Shown here piece after piece: positions 24,985 to 52,300 of a stretch of 64,000 bases of DNA. The notes under the pieces were generated by a model. The model was not told the DNA's origin. It made no database searches and was given only the letters and a program-made list of their open reading frames with translations. Numbering within the stretch: position 1 is the stretch's first letter; each line of letters opens with the position of its first letter. The position numbers and the translations under genes were made by a program. Origin of the DNA: Caprimulgus europaeus (lineage: Eukaryota; Chordata; Aves; Caprimulgiformes; Caprimulgidae); contig OU015539.1 in assembly GCA_907165065.1 (NCBI GenBank), forward strand, positions 744,001 through 808,000. The letters are read 5' to 3'.

Positions 24985-25263
24985 TCCATGATAACAAGGG
25001 ACAGGACAAGAGGAAATGGGCTCCAGTTGTGGCCAGGGCAGCTGAGATGGGATGTGAGGAAGAATTTCTGTGCTGAAAGGGTTCTGAGGCATTGGAAGGG
25101 GTTGCCCAGGGCAGTGGTGGAGTTCCCATCCCTGGAGGGATTGAAGAGTCGTGTAGACACAGTGCTGAGGGACATGGGTTAGTGGGGGACTGGGCAGTGT
25201 TGGGTTCATGGTTGGACTCCATGAGCTTAAAGGGCTTTTCCCATCCAGGCCATTCTGGGATTC
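24985..25263 (+). mobile_element. CR1 LINE 3' fragment, copy A of a near-identical pair
   Basis: It carries the CR1 3' landmarks GAGGAAGAATTTCTGTGCTG, GGGTTGCCCAGGGCAGTGGT and GTTGGACTCCATGAGCTTAA, and ends CCATTCTGGGATTCT. It differs at only a handful of positions from the copy at 36353-36680 over about 275 bases, so both probably come from one fairly young subfamily. Confidence 0.93.
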
Positions 25264-28200
25264 TCCTACCTGTGCTGGCAGGAGAGCAGCTCCGCTGAAT
25301 GGGGATGTGGCATCATTCCCATGGCAACAGCCTGGGAGGCTGCCAAAGGGAATGATGACTTTTCCCCCTGGTTCTGGCAGGAGGAGAAGCCGGGCTTTAC
25401 GGGATTAGGCAGATCCCAGCTCAAACATCCAGGGTAACACTGGAGGGAATAATGAACAGCAGTAGCAGAATAAATGACTTTTGGTGTAAAGCTCTGTCCA
25501 AACAGTGCTCACAGCCCACCTGGGTTAAAACCCCTGGGGATGCTGAGGGTGCGAGGGGCTGGTGGGGTCAGCTCTCCCCAGGCCGGGTGCACAGACTCCC
25601 CCCGAGAGCAGCAGGACTGATAAATCCTCCAGGACTTCATTCTGCCAGTCCTGCCTTATCCCTGAAACTGGGGGAGCTGGGGCACTGACCTGCTCAGGAT
25701 GCTGCTGCGGGTCTCAGGCAGCCCCTGTCCCGTCAGAGCATCTTTCTGAGTCCGGTGGAGGACTCCTGAGCTGAAGGGAGCCCGGGGGAGCATGGCCGAG
25801 TCCTGCTCACCAGCCCTCCTCTGCCGTCATTATCATCCGTAATTTCTGACTTTGCCACCTGCACTATGTTTCATAAAATTTTAAAGCTAATGCTCTGCCA
25901 AACTCAAATGGCACCGGAGCAGATGTTTAAGTGCAGCCCAAGATGAATAAATGATGGAGCTCGTGGATGTGGAGTGAAGGAAGGAGAGGCTGGAAGGCTC
26001 TGAACGGAGAGATAATTGATTTAAATGACATTGTCTGTTGTAATCACCTGGGACTGGCTCAGTGGGCACAGGCAGAGTAAGAGATGCAGCAATTAAAGAC
26101 ACGGGGCTGGTGACAGCGATGACTCGCCCGTGTGCAATCCCTTCTCAGCTTCTTTTTGTCAGCTCTGAGGGTTTTCTGCCTCTTTATCCCACCTCGATCA
26201 TCAGGCAGGGAGAAGAAAACAAGGCAGGTTTCGGTCCAGGCCTGACCTTGCAGCGTGTGCTTGGGCAGCCCGAGGGGGGTGTCAGGGGAGGGGGGAGCTG
26301 CAGCGAGAAAGCACCGAAATGATTCAATGCTGGAGAAAAAGCTCCGTCATGAGACGCTTCTGGAGATCAACCCGTCTGGGTTATCGGCCGGCGCGCTGGG
26401 AGGGGGCTGGGTTGCGATATGGACCTGCACAGAAAAGATTCAGCATTAAAGAGCTTTTTAATTTCACAGAGAAAGGCAAACGAGGAGTCGCTGGCTGGAC
26501 ACCAAATCCAGAGCTGGCGGCATCAAGCGGCTTCTTTTAACCACGAGGATGGGTGAAAAATGACGCAGAAGCCCCCGCCCGGGTTCTCTGGCTCTGCCCC
26601 GGGGGGCCGTGACGACCCTGGGTGAGTCACTGACCCGCTCAGCACGGCGCAGCCCCCGCCCATGGGCGCGGCCTTTGCCGGGCACGTTGAACACTCGCTC
26701 GGCTGCCGTGGAGTTAATGGGTCCCCGGGGTCCCAAGAGCCGGCCGGTCTGTGGGTCCAGGAGTCCCTGAGGGACGCTGCGGTCCTGGGTGTCGGGGATT
26801 GTCCCACCCCGTGTCCTGCCCAGCATTCTGGGGGCTCGATGCCCTTGGGAATATCAGCCCGGAGGTGGGATCTGGCTGAACCCGTGGCATCTTTTGCGTT
26901 TCACAGAAAGCAGGTTTGGGGTTTTTTTTGCAGCTCTGAAACAAGCTCTGTCATAGCACACCGGCTTTGCAATCATCATCTCCTCTCGGTCTCCTTACAG
27001 CTGGCCAGAGCCGCAGCCTAGTGAAGCCCCCCCATCGCCCCCCTGTCTTGGGGAACAAACTCAAATAAAGCAACGAGCAGGAGGTGGAGGATTCCCACTC
27101 CTGGGGTGGCTCCAACGCCTGTGCCAGCTGCCGAGGACCTTCACCCCCGGGCTGAGCCCACAGCTGGGACGGGGGACAGAGGAAGAGGGTCCCCATGTGC
27201 TGCTGACAGCAGCTTCGGGGTGGTGGTGGGTGCTGGCGCTTGGACGTGCAGGCAAAGGCTGCCAGGAAAAAAGGGCTCGAGCCTGCCTCCAGCTCCTGGC
27301 GATGCTGCAATGAAGAAAATAAATGTATGGAGATGAAAGGGGGCTTTTCCTAAGAAAAGCAGCTGGATGGAAATCTGGAGGGAGGGTCTCTGCTGCCGGT
27401 GGTGGCCGGTTTTCCAAACTGTGCTGAAGCAGCGTCGAGGAGGGTGGGTGCCTCCGCCACGGCAGCTGCATCCCCGGGGAGCAAACGGCACCGAGTCCCG
27501 GGGGGATACCGGCTGCTCCCACGGGCACAGCGATCCCTGCGGAGGGATCAGCGTCGCCTCTCAGCGGGGACACGAGAGCGAGCGAGGGGTGACTGCAGCG
27601 GGAGAGGGTCCCTGAAAAGACCCAGGAAAGAAAGTGCTCCAGATTCACACTTGAGTCAGGGTTTGCCTCTCTAAACTCTCCCCTTATCGAGGTTTAAAAA
27701 CAAACCCCAAATGTCCTGATGTGGGGGGGCTGAGGGGACAAGGCCAGGACAAAGGTCTGTTGGTGAGGATGGGGATTTGGGACACTTCCCAGGGCGATGC
27801 TTTGCAAAATCCTGCTGTTCAGGGGCTCCAGGACCCCTCGAAACCCAGGTGATGTCTCCATGGCCCTGCTGCGGGATTTCCCTGGGCACAGGCTGGGAAA
27901 GCACCTGGCTGAGCCCCGGCTCTGCTCGGCGCTCAGGGGGGTCACACAGAAATGGCTCCTTTGGGGTTCCCACGTGTGGAGCCAGATGCTGCTGCAGGCT
28001 CAGGGCTGAGCTCACCCTCCCTCTGCCAAAGCCCCCCTTGGGTCTGGGGGTCCACGAGCAGCCCCGGGGGAATGTGGGGGCTTGGTCCAAATTACACCCA
28101 CATGAATGTTGCTGGGAGTGCCCCCATGTCACACCAGAGCCAGGAAGATCAAAGCAAAGCTCAGGGCAGAGGCAGCCCGAGCCTGACCCACCTCTGTGGG

Positions 28201-28599
28201 CGTACAGAAGGATGGTGACTCTGGTGACAGTCCCCAGATGGTCTGGATCCCCAGTAGTGGGACCTGGCTCAGCGTCTCACTGCTTTGTGAGCTGTTTTCT
28301 TCCCTCTTGATCTTGTGGGTCTGGAAAGGAACCGCAGCAAGTGGGGCAGGAGCTGCAAAATCAAACAGGAAAAGCGTTGCTGTCACGCTGACTCACCGAT
28401 CGCGCTTTCAGCTCCTCTGCCAGGCTTGGGTGCAGCTGGGCTGCCCCAGATCAGGGGGTCCAGCTCTCCCAGGAGGGCTGGGGGTCAAGAACTGTGGCTG
28501 TGGGGCTGTGCCCCCTCCTGGACCCCCCTCTCAGCTCCACATGTTTTAACAAACTGCAGTGCCAGGAGTCAGAGCCGCTGGATGAAGGAAGAGGCCGTT

Positions 28600-28712
28600 T
28601 GTAGACACAGTGCTGAGGGACATGGGTCAGTCGGGGACTGCTCAGTGTTGGGTTCATGATGGGACTCCATGAGCTTAAAGGGCTCTTCCAATCCAGGCCA
28701 TTCTGGGATTCT
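28600..28712 (+). mobile_element. CR1 LINE 3'-end fragment
   Basis: Only the last 113 or so bases are present, from GTAGACACAGTGCTGAGGGA to CCATTCTGGGATTCT. It belongs to the same 3'-end type as the copies at 24985 and 36353 and is severely 5'-truncated. Confidence 0.9.
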
Positions 28713-29414
28713 CTCCTCTCCCACCCATGCAGTGTTGCAGGGGGATGGCTGCACGGCCGTGAGTCCCCATTGTCCCCTCTCCTGACAGGTGCTGGTGGCA
28801 TCTCCCCTCCAAGGCTGCTCGGAGGCTGCTATGGGCTGGCAGATGATCATCTCCTGAGCTCTGTCATCTCCTTTGCACATGTCTGCCACCATCTCCCCAC
28901 CCTGACAGACCTCCCTGAATACGGTCAGGACCACCCGAAGCTGATGGGGCTCCTTTGCAACCTCTGCAGGTCCCCACACCTCGCACAGCTGGATGGTGGG
29001 TGGTTGTGTGAAGCAGAGGGGCCTTGGGGCTGCTCCGCTCCCTGCCTGCTGCAAACAGCCCCCCAAGGCTGTGGACAATGCCCCCAAGGCTGGTTTGCAA
29101 ACTGGGGGTTGCTGGAACCCGGCAAAGCTGCCCTGCACCCATGGAGAGCCGGCAGGATCCGACCCCAGGGGCTGGGTCTCAGGCGGGTTTGGAAGCCCAG
29201 CTGCAGTTTCACAAGCCCCAGCCGGTCCCCGCGGGCAGCCCGGGCAGTTCCCTGCGAAGCCGCGTTGGAAACAACGGCTCTTGGGAAAAGCAGGCTCAGG
29301 TGAGCGTGTTGAGCCGGCAGCAGGACAGCAGAACCCGGGGGAGCTGCGGGAGGGCTGGTCCTGCAGCGCCGGCCGGAGCGGCCTCATCGCCCGCGCAGCG
29401 CTCAGGACAGAACC

Positions 29415-29487
29415 AGAGAATTAGAGGCACTTGGGTTGGAAGGGACCTTTAGAGATCATCTAGTCCAAACCCCTGCAATAAGCCCCC
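29415..29487 (-). mobile_element. CR1 LINE 3'-end fragment
   Basis: The plus strand reads TTGGGTTGGAAGGGACCTTT, then GATCATCTAGTCCAAACCCC, the reverse of the CR1 3' terminus. It is short and diverged. Confidence 0.88.
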
Positions 29488-30323
29488 TGTGCCCTGAACA
29501 GGCAGTGAAGTCCCTGGCAGGCACAGTGGGATCTGCTCACTTCTGTATCCACACTGCTCAGCCCACCGCTCGGCCGGACAAACAGCCCACGCTAAAAACG
29601 GCCCCCGAGGCTCAGCAGCCCCAGCCCTGCGCGGCACAGAGAACTGCCACGAGCTTCAACTGTGCATGAGGAAGGGATGCACTGGAAGAAATTGTCCCCG
29701 CGGGTTTCTGAGCAGGTGCTGGTGGCAGGTACAGGGCAGGGCAGCCCTTGGCACAGCCACCTCTCCCTGTGCCAGTGTGAGCACCCGGGTGCTGCAGCAC
29801 AGCAGGGACCCACTGAGCAGAAAAATAACCACTTGCTTTTCTTCTCTAGGTTGGACTCACCAGCCAGCTGCTGCTTTTTCCTTTCCTGGAGGTTTCAAGC
29901 TTCTTCAGACCAACGATGGGCTTGTTCTCGCTCTGGAGAAGGTCCTTGCGCTGTGGCAAAGCACGGGGAGGACACGGGTGGTGTGGTCCCCTCTGCCCCA
30001 GCACAGCCACTGCAGGGACGGCTGCCTCAGGAGAGAGCATCGATCTCACCACCCCCTTCACCCCGCAAAGCCCCGGGGCACGCCAGCTATTTCCATCCCT
30101 TGGACAGCTGCAGGGAGACGCCCTCGCTCCCACCTCTGCCCAGGGAAGCAGCTGCAGCCGGCTCTGCCGGGGGCTGGAAAATCTCCCGCGGGGCTGTCCC
30201 AGCTCTCGGCCCAGACGTCCCCGCGCAGGGGGGGGCTGTGCTCGTGCAGAGCCCGTCAGTCCAGGGAAACACCCTCCAGCAACTCCACATCCCCCCTGTG
30301 CCCTGCTCTGTGCGGGATTTACC

Positions 30324-30400
30324 ACAGAGTCACAGAATCATTAGGTTGGAAAAGACCTTTGAGATCATCGAGTCCAACTGTACCTGCCCACGACTAAACC
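30324..30400 (-). mobile_element. CR1 LINE 3'-end fragment
   Basis: The plus strand reads ACAGAGTCACAGAATCATTA, GGTTGGAAAAGACCTTTGAG and ATCATCGAGTCCAACTGTAC, the typical reverse of a CR1 3' end, followed by CCTGCCCACGACTAAACCA. Confidence 0.9.
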
Positions 30401-33400
30401 ACAGGTGATTCTCTGAGGGGGCTCGTGCTGAGCAGGGTGTCCCAGAGAGATCCGGGCTTGGACCAAGGCAGCTCAGCACCTCTGGGTGACAACGCTGAGG
30501 GATGCCAGTGCCACTCCCTGGTCCTCACACTGCAGGGCACACCCACCCGACCGTCACTGTCCCTACAGAGAGGGGTGACAGGCCCTGTGTGACCGGGATC
30601 AGCGGGATCCTCCCACCCAGGGGACCGTGGGGGTGAAGGGCAGGGTGACCCCCAAGGGCTCAGGGTCTGATGGGACATCACACCCACCCTGCTCCCCATG
30701 GCAGCTTGGGGCTGGAGTGAGCGGGACGGCCTGGGGAGAGCTCGTGCTCTTCAGGGGTTCAGCATCACCCCCTTTCCCCCAGATCCCTTCGAGATGAGGA
30801 ACCACCAGCCGGACCCCCATGCGCCAAGGGACCTGGCTGCTCTCCCCCCGCCGCCGGCATTCCCCCCTCCAGCCCCGCGGCCGGGCCGCCTGCCATCTCC
30901 CTTGGCGAGGGCACTGAGCAGAGGCTTTTTTCCCCCATTCAAGCTGACAACTGGGCCTCAGCATCAGCTGCTTGTTGCTCAGCATCGGCCTTTCAACAAA
31001 CAGCAGGTGCAGGCGGTGCGACCCCGGGCTCCGCTGCAGTAATCCCCGCTCCCCCCGGGCCCCCCTCGCACAATATTGTCCCCTCGGCTCAAGAATGTTT
31101 TTGTCTCCCCATCACAGTTGTGAATTCTTTTATATATTGAAAAGAAATCTCTTTGGAATCTTCCTGGCGGCCGTGGCTCGGGCAGAGCGGGTGCCGCGGG
31201 GAGCGTGGCCGGGCACAGCTGGGCAGGAGGATCAGCTCCCACCCCGGCAGCTGCCGCCACCGCCCGGCCGAGCGGCTGCCAGCGCGGGCGGGACAATGGG
31301 GATCGTGTCCCTCACCCCGGCCCGGGCAAAGAAACCCCCTCACCCACGTGTGGGGAACACGGAGGTGACACAGCAGCGGGTCTCTGCTCTGTCACTGATG
31401 CCTAACAGCAGTGAGCCCTGGCAGGAGAGCGCACGGCCAGTGGGAGCCCCCGAGCAGGGATGGAGGGACTCGCTGCACGATGCTCGGGCGCTGGGACAGG
31501 GCTCAGCCCAGCTCTTCTCCTCTGCACAGTGAAAACAAGACTCGGTGACAGTTTCACTATGTGTCACCCTGCACTGAAACTGTGCAGCAAAGCCCAGGGC
31601 AGGAGGGAAACATCCTCCTCCCCAAAGCCTCCCTTCCCCTCGGGGACCGAGAAACCGCATCCTCTGCCACACACACGCACGGACATGAGCACACGCTCCT
31701 GCTGCCCCTGGAGTGGGTGACAGCTCCTGCGGTTCTCAGGGCAGGCAGTGGGGACATGGTGGGGACACAGGGGCTCTCCGGGAGCCACAGACTGGAAATC
31801 CCTCCCAGCAGCCTCAGCAGGCACTGGCGGGACTCAGGAGGTGTTTTTTTGGGAGGAAACCAGCCCACACAGGTCCCTGCTGAGAAGAGGGGACACCACA
31901 GCCCTGCCCAGGCTGCTGCTCAGACCCGGGTCCCTCTCCCGCATCCTGACGGCTCGGTGTGGCTTGGCCTCGCCAGACCAGGTGAGATCTGCTTTCCCCA
32001 CAGCTCAGCCCCACGCCGTGGCCACAGGTCCCTTCACAAAGTGTCTTGGACACGACACAGAGCTGCTCTCACTGCAGCCAAAGCCCTCCCCAGCAGTTTG
32101 TACCCTGCAGACGTATTTTAAAACAAACATCCTTGGGGTGTTTATAAAGCAAACACTGTCCTGAGGCTGTGGGCATCCCCACAGACACGAGTCTCTCTCC
32201 AAACCCCAGTTTTGGCCGCAGCTTGGAGAAGCCACAGTCCCCTCTGCCCCGAGAAGCACAAGGCAGGACACTGGAGATGTCACAGCCTGTCTTCCCCACT
32301 GCATCCTCCACTTTCCTTTCCACTTTCCTTTCCGTTTCAAACACGTTTCAGTACCTGCTCTGGCAGATCGAAGCTCAGCACTATCAGATCTAACCCTGCC
32401 CTGCCACCAGCCAAGGGCCAGCAGGGTGGGACAACTTCCATCACAAATTCAGAGCAGACACCCTTAAGATCACATCACCCTCGCGTGTTTTCGCCGCTCG
32501 CTCTGCTGCTCTCCAGAGGAGGCCTGTGGCACAGCCCAGATGTCTCATTATAAATACACAGATATTTTAAATCAGGGTTTGGGGAAAAGCTGTGGTTGGT
32601 AAGAAGGAGGGAGAACAAGGGACAGCAGGGCTGTAGCCCTTGCTGCTACCAGCCCAGACGTGCTGCAGTGGGCACCAGACAAGGTCTGCACTTGCCCTCT
32701 GCAGGAAACACCCGTGGGGAGCACAGGCCACCCTGCTTTTATCAGTGTTATTGGTAACACAGGAAGATTAAACCCCTTTTCCCCTGAAAAGCCCTCCCCA
32801 GCTCTTCACACCACAGCACAACCTGCTCAGCGCAAGGAGAGGGGGCCTGTTCCCCCGGCAGCCTGAGCAGTGTGAGGTTTGATTAACAGAACTCTGCTCA
32901 AGAGGGATGAATCTCCCCCTCCCCTGTCCTGTGAAGCGTTGGACATTGATTCATTTTACCTTGAACTTCAAGGTGCTGATCAGCCTAGGAAATGAAGGCA
33001 TTATTTATTGTGAGTATTAAAAACTAGACCTCTCCAGTGTTAGAGGACAGGTTTAAACATCTGCAGGTCCCTTCCACCTTAGAAAACCCATTTTTATCAA
33101 TCTGAACCTCACAACATCCTGACGCAGCTCTAACCAGCTCCTCTGGCCAGAGATGGATCATCCCACAGTGAGTCAGCTCCCAGGTTCTTCCGAGAGTCTT
33201 CCAGGAAAACTACAGTGATTCATTCTTGTCTTAGAGAGCCAGAGACCATCCAGGTAAAACATGAGTTCCCAACGCCTCAGACGCTGAGCCCAAGCTCCCC
33301 CCGGCCCTGCAAGCTCCCACCACCGCTCCAGGGAGATTTGCTGTGTTACTGGGACACAGAACTGCAGCTGCTGTAGAGAGCAGATCAGCTCTGCAGCTTA

Positions 33401-35123
33401 CTGGGAAAACCCTGCCCTCCAGCTTTCATGGGACACTGGATCAGGGTGCAGGATCTGCAGTGGTTTGGTGACTTGCATGTACAGGAGAAGACAACATCTA
33501 AACCAGTCTGTGACAAAACACCAACGCCTGGTCACATAAATAAACACCAACATCCACACACAGTAACACACTTGGTGTTCCAGGTGTGAAGCGTGCTTCA
33601 CTCGTGCTTCAGGACTCACTGCCAAAGCATTTTCAGCTGCAGCTCAACAAGGTGCCCCTGACAGGCCACCTCTGTCCCCTCTCTGCCACCTCCATCCAGG
33701 GATTACGCTGAGAATTCAACCCTGGGACACCTTCCAGAGTGACAGCCACGCGCCGTGGCTGAATAAACATGAAGCTGAGGAAGAAGGCACCAGCACCGTG
33801 CCTTCAGAAGCTCTTTCTAGCTCCCAGTGAAGTTCTGCATTATAAACACCTGGTGACCTACCTGGTGATTCAGCAAAATGAATTTTTCTTCAATCTGTGG
33901 CATTTTAAAATTCCACATGAGTCTGCTGTCACCTAGTATGGACAGATAACAGCTACAACCAAAAACCACACAGAGCTTTAAGTTCTTTTTTGTTAAAAGC
34001 CCTGGGAGGTTGCCTACATGGCAACTGCTTTAATTAATTGCTCCATCATATTTACAACATTCTGTGTTTCTTTGTGATTCACTCTGTAAGGCTGGCAGCA
34101 TACCGGGTCATTTTCTTTAATAAAGCTAGGAAAACTTCAATTTGCCATATAGAATATGCACTGAAAAAGCCCAAATACCGCTGTGCTCGCTCTGACTTCT
34201 CCAGCCAGCCCCAAGTGGAGTGTGAGGACGTGTTTTTGCCAAAAGAACAACCTTTAGAAAAAACCCAAATAACCCCAACCCAAAAAGTCAACCTCCTCCT
34301 GCCTGCTTCATTCATGGATGTCACAATACAGGGCTGACGTCTGAACTGTCCCCAGAGTGATGGATGGTGACACCTCTGAATGAACACCACAGCGGGAGGC
34401 AGTCACTCAGAGCGGCAGAGGCTCGGGGCTGCACCGACAGATCCCGAGAAGCAGCAGGGATAGAAAGGAAATATGCAGAGAGACAGATGTGGTATTGTCA
34501 CCAGGGTTTAGGAATCATTGCCTAACACACTGCTGGTGCATCAGTGATGCCTGAGTGTTGGTGACAGCAAACCCCATGATGTGGCTGGTGCTGAGCTCCC
34601 AAAATGGAAGTTATTAATCCCATCGGAAGGGCACAAAAGGAAATTTCACCCTCCAGTGGTAATGTGCTAATACTAGCTATTTAAGTGCACTCAGGTTTTT
34701 CTTAAAAGCACAAAATTGCTCCCTCATTGTCCATTTTTTCTTGGTTTTGGGTTTTTTGGGGGAGGTGGGGATTTGTTTTCTGTGCTCAGGCTCTTGTCTC
34801 AGGGATACTGCTCCCCAGCCTGCTGCGATGGTGACATGTCCCCTGGCTGAAGCTCAGCCCTGTAACACAGGGAATCAGGATGGCTCCTGAACAGGATGAA
34901 TCAGGATGATCACGAGAAGAGAAAAAACATTTTCCTTCCCTGCTACCAGCTGATTCATTCTGCCAAAGCCCAGTCCAGCAGCATCTGTTCACCGAGCAGG
35001 CAGGAGAGAGGCCACAGGTGAGGATCCCAGAAGCACAAGCAGGAAGAAAAAGAGTTGTGCGCTCCAGCCTCTATGGCCAAAGGCCCCGTGGTGGTCTGGC
35101 TGCTGCCTCGGCACTGGTGGGCG

Positions 35124-48924
<13,801 letters not shown>

Positions 48925-49079
48925 GGCTGTCCCGGGCCGGCACCGGCGCGCAGGCGCGGACCAGCCCCGGGGGAAGCGCTCCGCCCCGCCGCCCGCCTCT
49001 CCGGTGGGGCCCGGGAAGAGGAGGGAGGTAGAGAGCAGCTTGGGCAAGTAACAGCGCGTGTCCACATCCTTCCGGTACA

Positions 49080-49085
49080 TTTAAT
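49080..49085 (-). terminator. Candidate KNSTRN poly(A) signal ATTAAA
   Basis: The minus strand reads ATTAAA here, 300 bases past the KNSTRN stop, and I saw no AATAAA between it and the stop. If used, cleavage would fall about 130 bases upstream of the IVD start codon, inside the IVD promoter island. Confidence 0.4.
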
Positions 49086-49385
49086 GGGTCAAAACACTCA
49101 TCGGTACAACAGGCGGCCGGGCCGTTCACCGGCTACGCGTGAGAGAGCCCGGGCCAGACCCCGGGAGGCACGGGAAGAGCAACGGGAGCTTGACAGCGGG
49201 GCAGGCAGCCACTACTGCTGTCCCCCACGCACCCGTCCTGGTCCTCCCCCCACAGGCACTGTCCCACCAGAGCAGTGACCTGCTCATCCTCTTCAACCAC
49301 CAAACCCAGGAGGGGGACCACTGAACTAGGAGTAAAACATCAAAAAAAGAAGAAAAAAAAAGACAGTGCAGTCCATCCGTGTGCC

Positions 49386-52300
49386 TCACATGGCCAGGAG
49401 CTGCTCCAGCTCATCAAGTATCACTGAACACTCCTTCATTTCTGCTTGAAAGGAGGAATGCTTCTCCAGGGACTGCTGTCTCCCATCTTCAGCCGATTCC
49501 CACTTGGCCATCGCGGTCTGTGCAGAGAATTCCGTGTACAGGACATTAACGACAGCAGCGTGCTGCACAGCAAAGCAGCTTCTACAGCAGCCCCAGCTAA
49601 CGCCTTTCAACCCTTCATCAGGCTCTTACCTGCTCAACTAAGCCTAGTCTAGCCTGACTGGGATGTCCTTTACTTTTGTTCCTTGAGGAAAATAACCATT
49701 TGTGACCAAAGTGTAGGAAGTCTTATATAACAGTGATTTCGTTAATTAGTGCTCAAAGGTCTTACCCAGAACTATAGAACTGTAATTTAATGACTGATTT
49801 TGGTCAGTCTACAGACAATATTACTGAAGCTGCTTGTGTTTGCACACTTGGTTCCCAGGGAGGCTACCTGGTCTGCACCACTCTCCAAGTGAGACCAAGT
49901 GTCATGGATCCCAGTGTAACAGCCAGACTGGGGGGTCAGCATCCTGCCAGTGGTGCTGACAATCACCTGCAGCACAGTCACAAAAATCCTCTCTTCCTAG
50001 GACCTGCTCTAAGCAGAGGCAGCTCTGTTTCCAGTACTGGCCTCCACTGGTACTTGGAACTGATTCACATCAGTCATTTCTATCACTTTTATCTTTGACC
50101 TTGTTTCAAGTTCAATTGTACAGGATTTAATTCTCATCTGTCATTTCACGTTAACATTGCCCCACCACACACTTCCCTTTACCCCCCTGTTTAGAAGCAC
50201 AGTAACACATTCAGTTTCCTAAACACCCCTGTATTTCTAATAAAAGGCTTTTGCTGCCTCGCTCATTTGGAGAATCAAGCAGCACTGGGAGGAGCAAAAT
50301 GACCCTCAGAATCTCACTCAGCACCAGGGGCTCCTGACCTGGTTGAGCCTGAAACAGTCCCAGTCTTACCTGAAGCATCTCCTTTTCTTTTGCAGCTGTT
50401 TGATTAAATAACCTCAATTCCTCTATGAGCTTCTCTGTTAATAGCTGAAGAGCCAAAAAGAAAATGGTTTAATGTAACACAACTACCTGGAAGTCTCAGC
50501 AGCTGCTTGCACAGCATCAGTAGAAACAGGCAGTACCCCCCAGACTTCTCAAAGCCCATTTAACTCCCATCGCCACTCCAGAATGCTCTTACCGTTGTCT
50601 GCTTCTGGCATTCCCGTGTCTCTTCTTCCTCCTCCAGAATGTTGCTGCCTGTAACTAATTTACAAGATGCATCAGTGAGCCTCTAATATACAGATAACTT
50701 TGCTTGTGAGAATTAAGAGCTCTTCAAAGTAGCTTTCTACAGCAAGAAAGACTAAATGATGTTCAAAGTTTATCTGGGACAGTGCCCACTACAGGAAGTG
50801 GCTTTTTTCCTTAGGCTAGGAAATAAAGAAAATCCCCTGGAGTTACATCAGTATTTGCTTAACAAGGAAGCAGAGTCCAAACATCTTGTGAACAGTCACA
50901 ACAGGAGGAAAAAAAACAACCCACCAACAAAACCCAGAGTTGTAAAGAATGAGAACCAGAAGGGTATGTGAAGTGCATGGTCCTTACCAGGATCAATATT
51001 TCTGCTTTCCAAAATCACCATGCAAGTCTCCTGGAATTTCTTGAGCTTCTCCACTTCCTGCAGCAGGCTTTCATTCTCCTCCTTTAACTCCTTTATAGTG
51101 CCCTGTCATTAACACAGCCTGTAAGTGAACCAAGTTTCCAAGGAGATATTCTTCTCATTAGTGATGCTAATGGCTTAACAAGTGCTCCACTAGCAGGAGA
51201 ATCAGATCTTGCCCTTCTGTCTCTGCCACCACAGCAAATTAGTCTGTTGCAGACCTTTCCTCCTGCTTCTTGACAAGATTAATACATTTATCACATCCAC
51301 ATGTCGTAGCAATTACTATAAAAAATTTGATCCTAGAGATTAATTCCTTTCAGGCAATCCTAGCCTATCTTTTCTCATGCTCCCTCTCATATATATATAA
51401 ATAATTCAAGAGCTTGATGCCTTGAAGAGCATATAAACATTGGGAAGAAAAAGGCATCCTAGCATCTTTAAGCCACAGCACTATTCCCTACACAGTTCAG
51501 ATATTCCCAGCCTCACAAGCTGAATGCAATTCTCCCAGAGAATCAATAAGCATGTGGATTAGGGTGATCCAGCTGATAGCGTCAGAAGCTTTTTGAATGT
51601 TTCATAGGAGGTCTCAAAGGCTCTTAAAGAAATCAAGCTGTGAGGTAAGAGGAATGATCATCTCACAGATTAGTAACTGGTTGGGAATCAGGAAATAAAA
51701 GGAGCTTTTCCAGCTGAAGGTTACCAGTAGGGTCTCTTGCACACAGCAGAAATCGTGCTAAGTGGTGTCCTAGAGCGATCTGCAAGAGGTGGTGAATAAC
51801 CAGGTGCCAGTTCTGAATCTAAACTTGATTCAAGAAAGTCAAATCTGTTCGAAACAGAATCCACTGAACAGTCCCAGCTCTCTCAGCCTTTCCTCCAGTC
51901 CCTTAATCATCTTAGTGGCCCTTTGCTGGACTCTTTCCAGTATGTCCCTGACTCTCGTGTACCAGGAGCCCGGGACCTGACACAACTCTCCAGCTTTGGC
52001 CTCACCAGTGCTGAGCAGATGGGAAAAAACTTGCAGAAGAATACAAAGACACTCAAAGATTAGGCAACAATAGGGCAAAACAGCACATGAAGAAAGATAA
52101 GCTTATATAAACTGGGCTCTGTGTTAAACACTCAGGAGAGAATGAGGTCACTGTCCCTCAAACTTAGAGCACAAGACTGACCAAAGTCCAAGTAGGATGT
52201 TCTTCGTTACGAAACTGGGATCACACACGTTCCTGAACTCACATCTCCAACCCCATATGCCCTTTCACACCACACTGTGATGGGTTCACACAGCTAGGAG

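Larger units (their letters stand above)
14915..35123. other. Intergenic region, no gene recognised
   Basis: This 20-kb stretch separates the probable BAHD1 promoter from the 3' end of IVD. It is mostly GC-rich with scattered CpG-richer patches (about 23.2-24.2, 26.4-27.6 and 29.1-31.3 kb), in which many open frames arise by chance; none shows a domain or paired splice sites. It holds five CR1 pieces, a 51-bp minisatellite and a short (TA)n. AT-rich pockets at about 19.25-19.40, 21.88-22.05, 24.50-24.63 and 25.84-26.05 kb stand out from the GC-rich surroundings and could be conserved regulatory elements, which only alignment could show. IVD 3' UTR sequence should occupy the right end; I found no AATAAA on the minus strand in the first kilobase past the stop. 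Confidence 0.6.
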
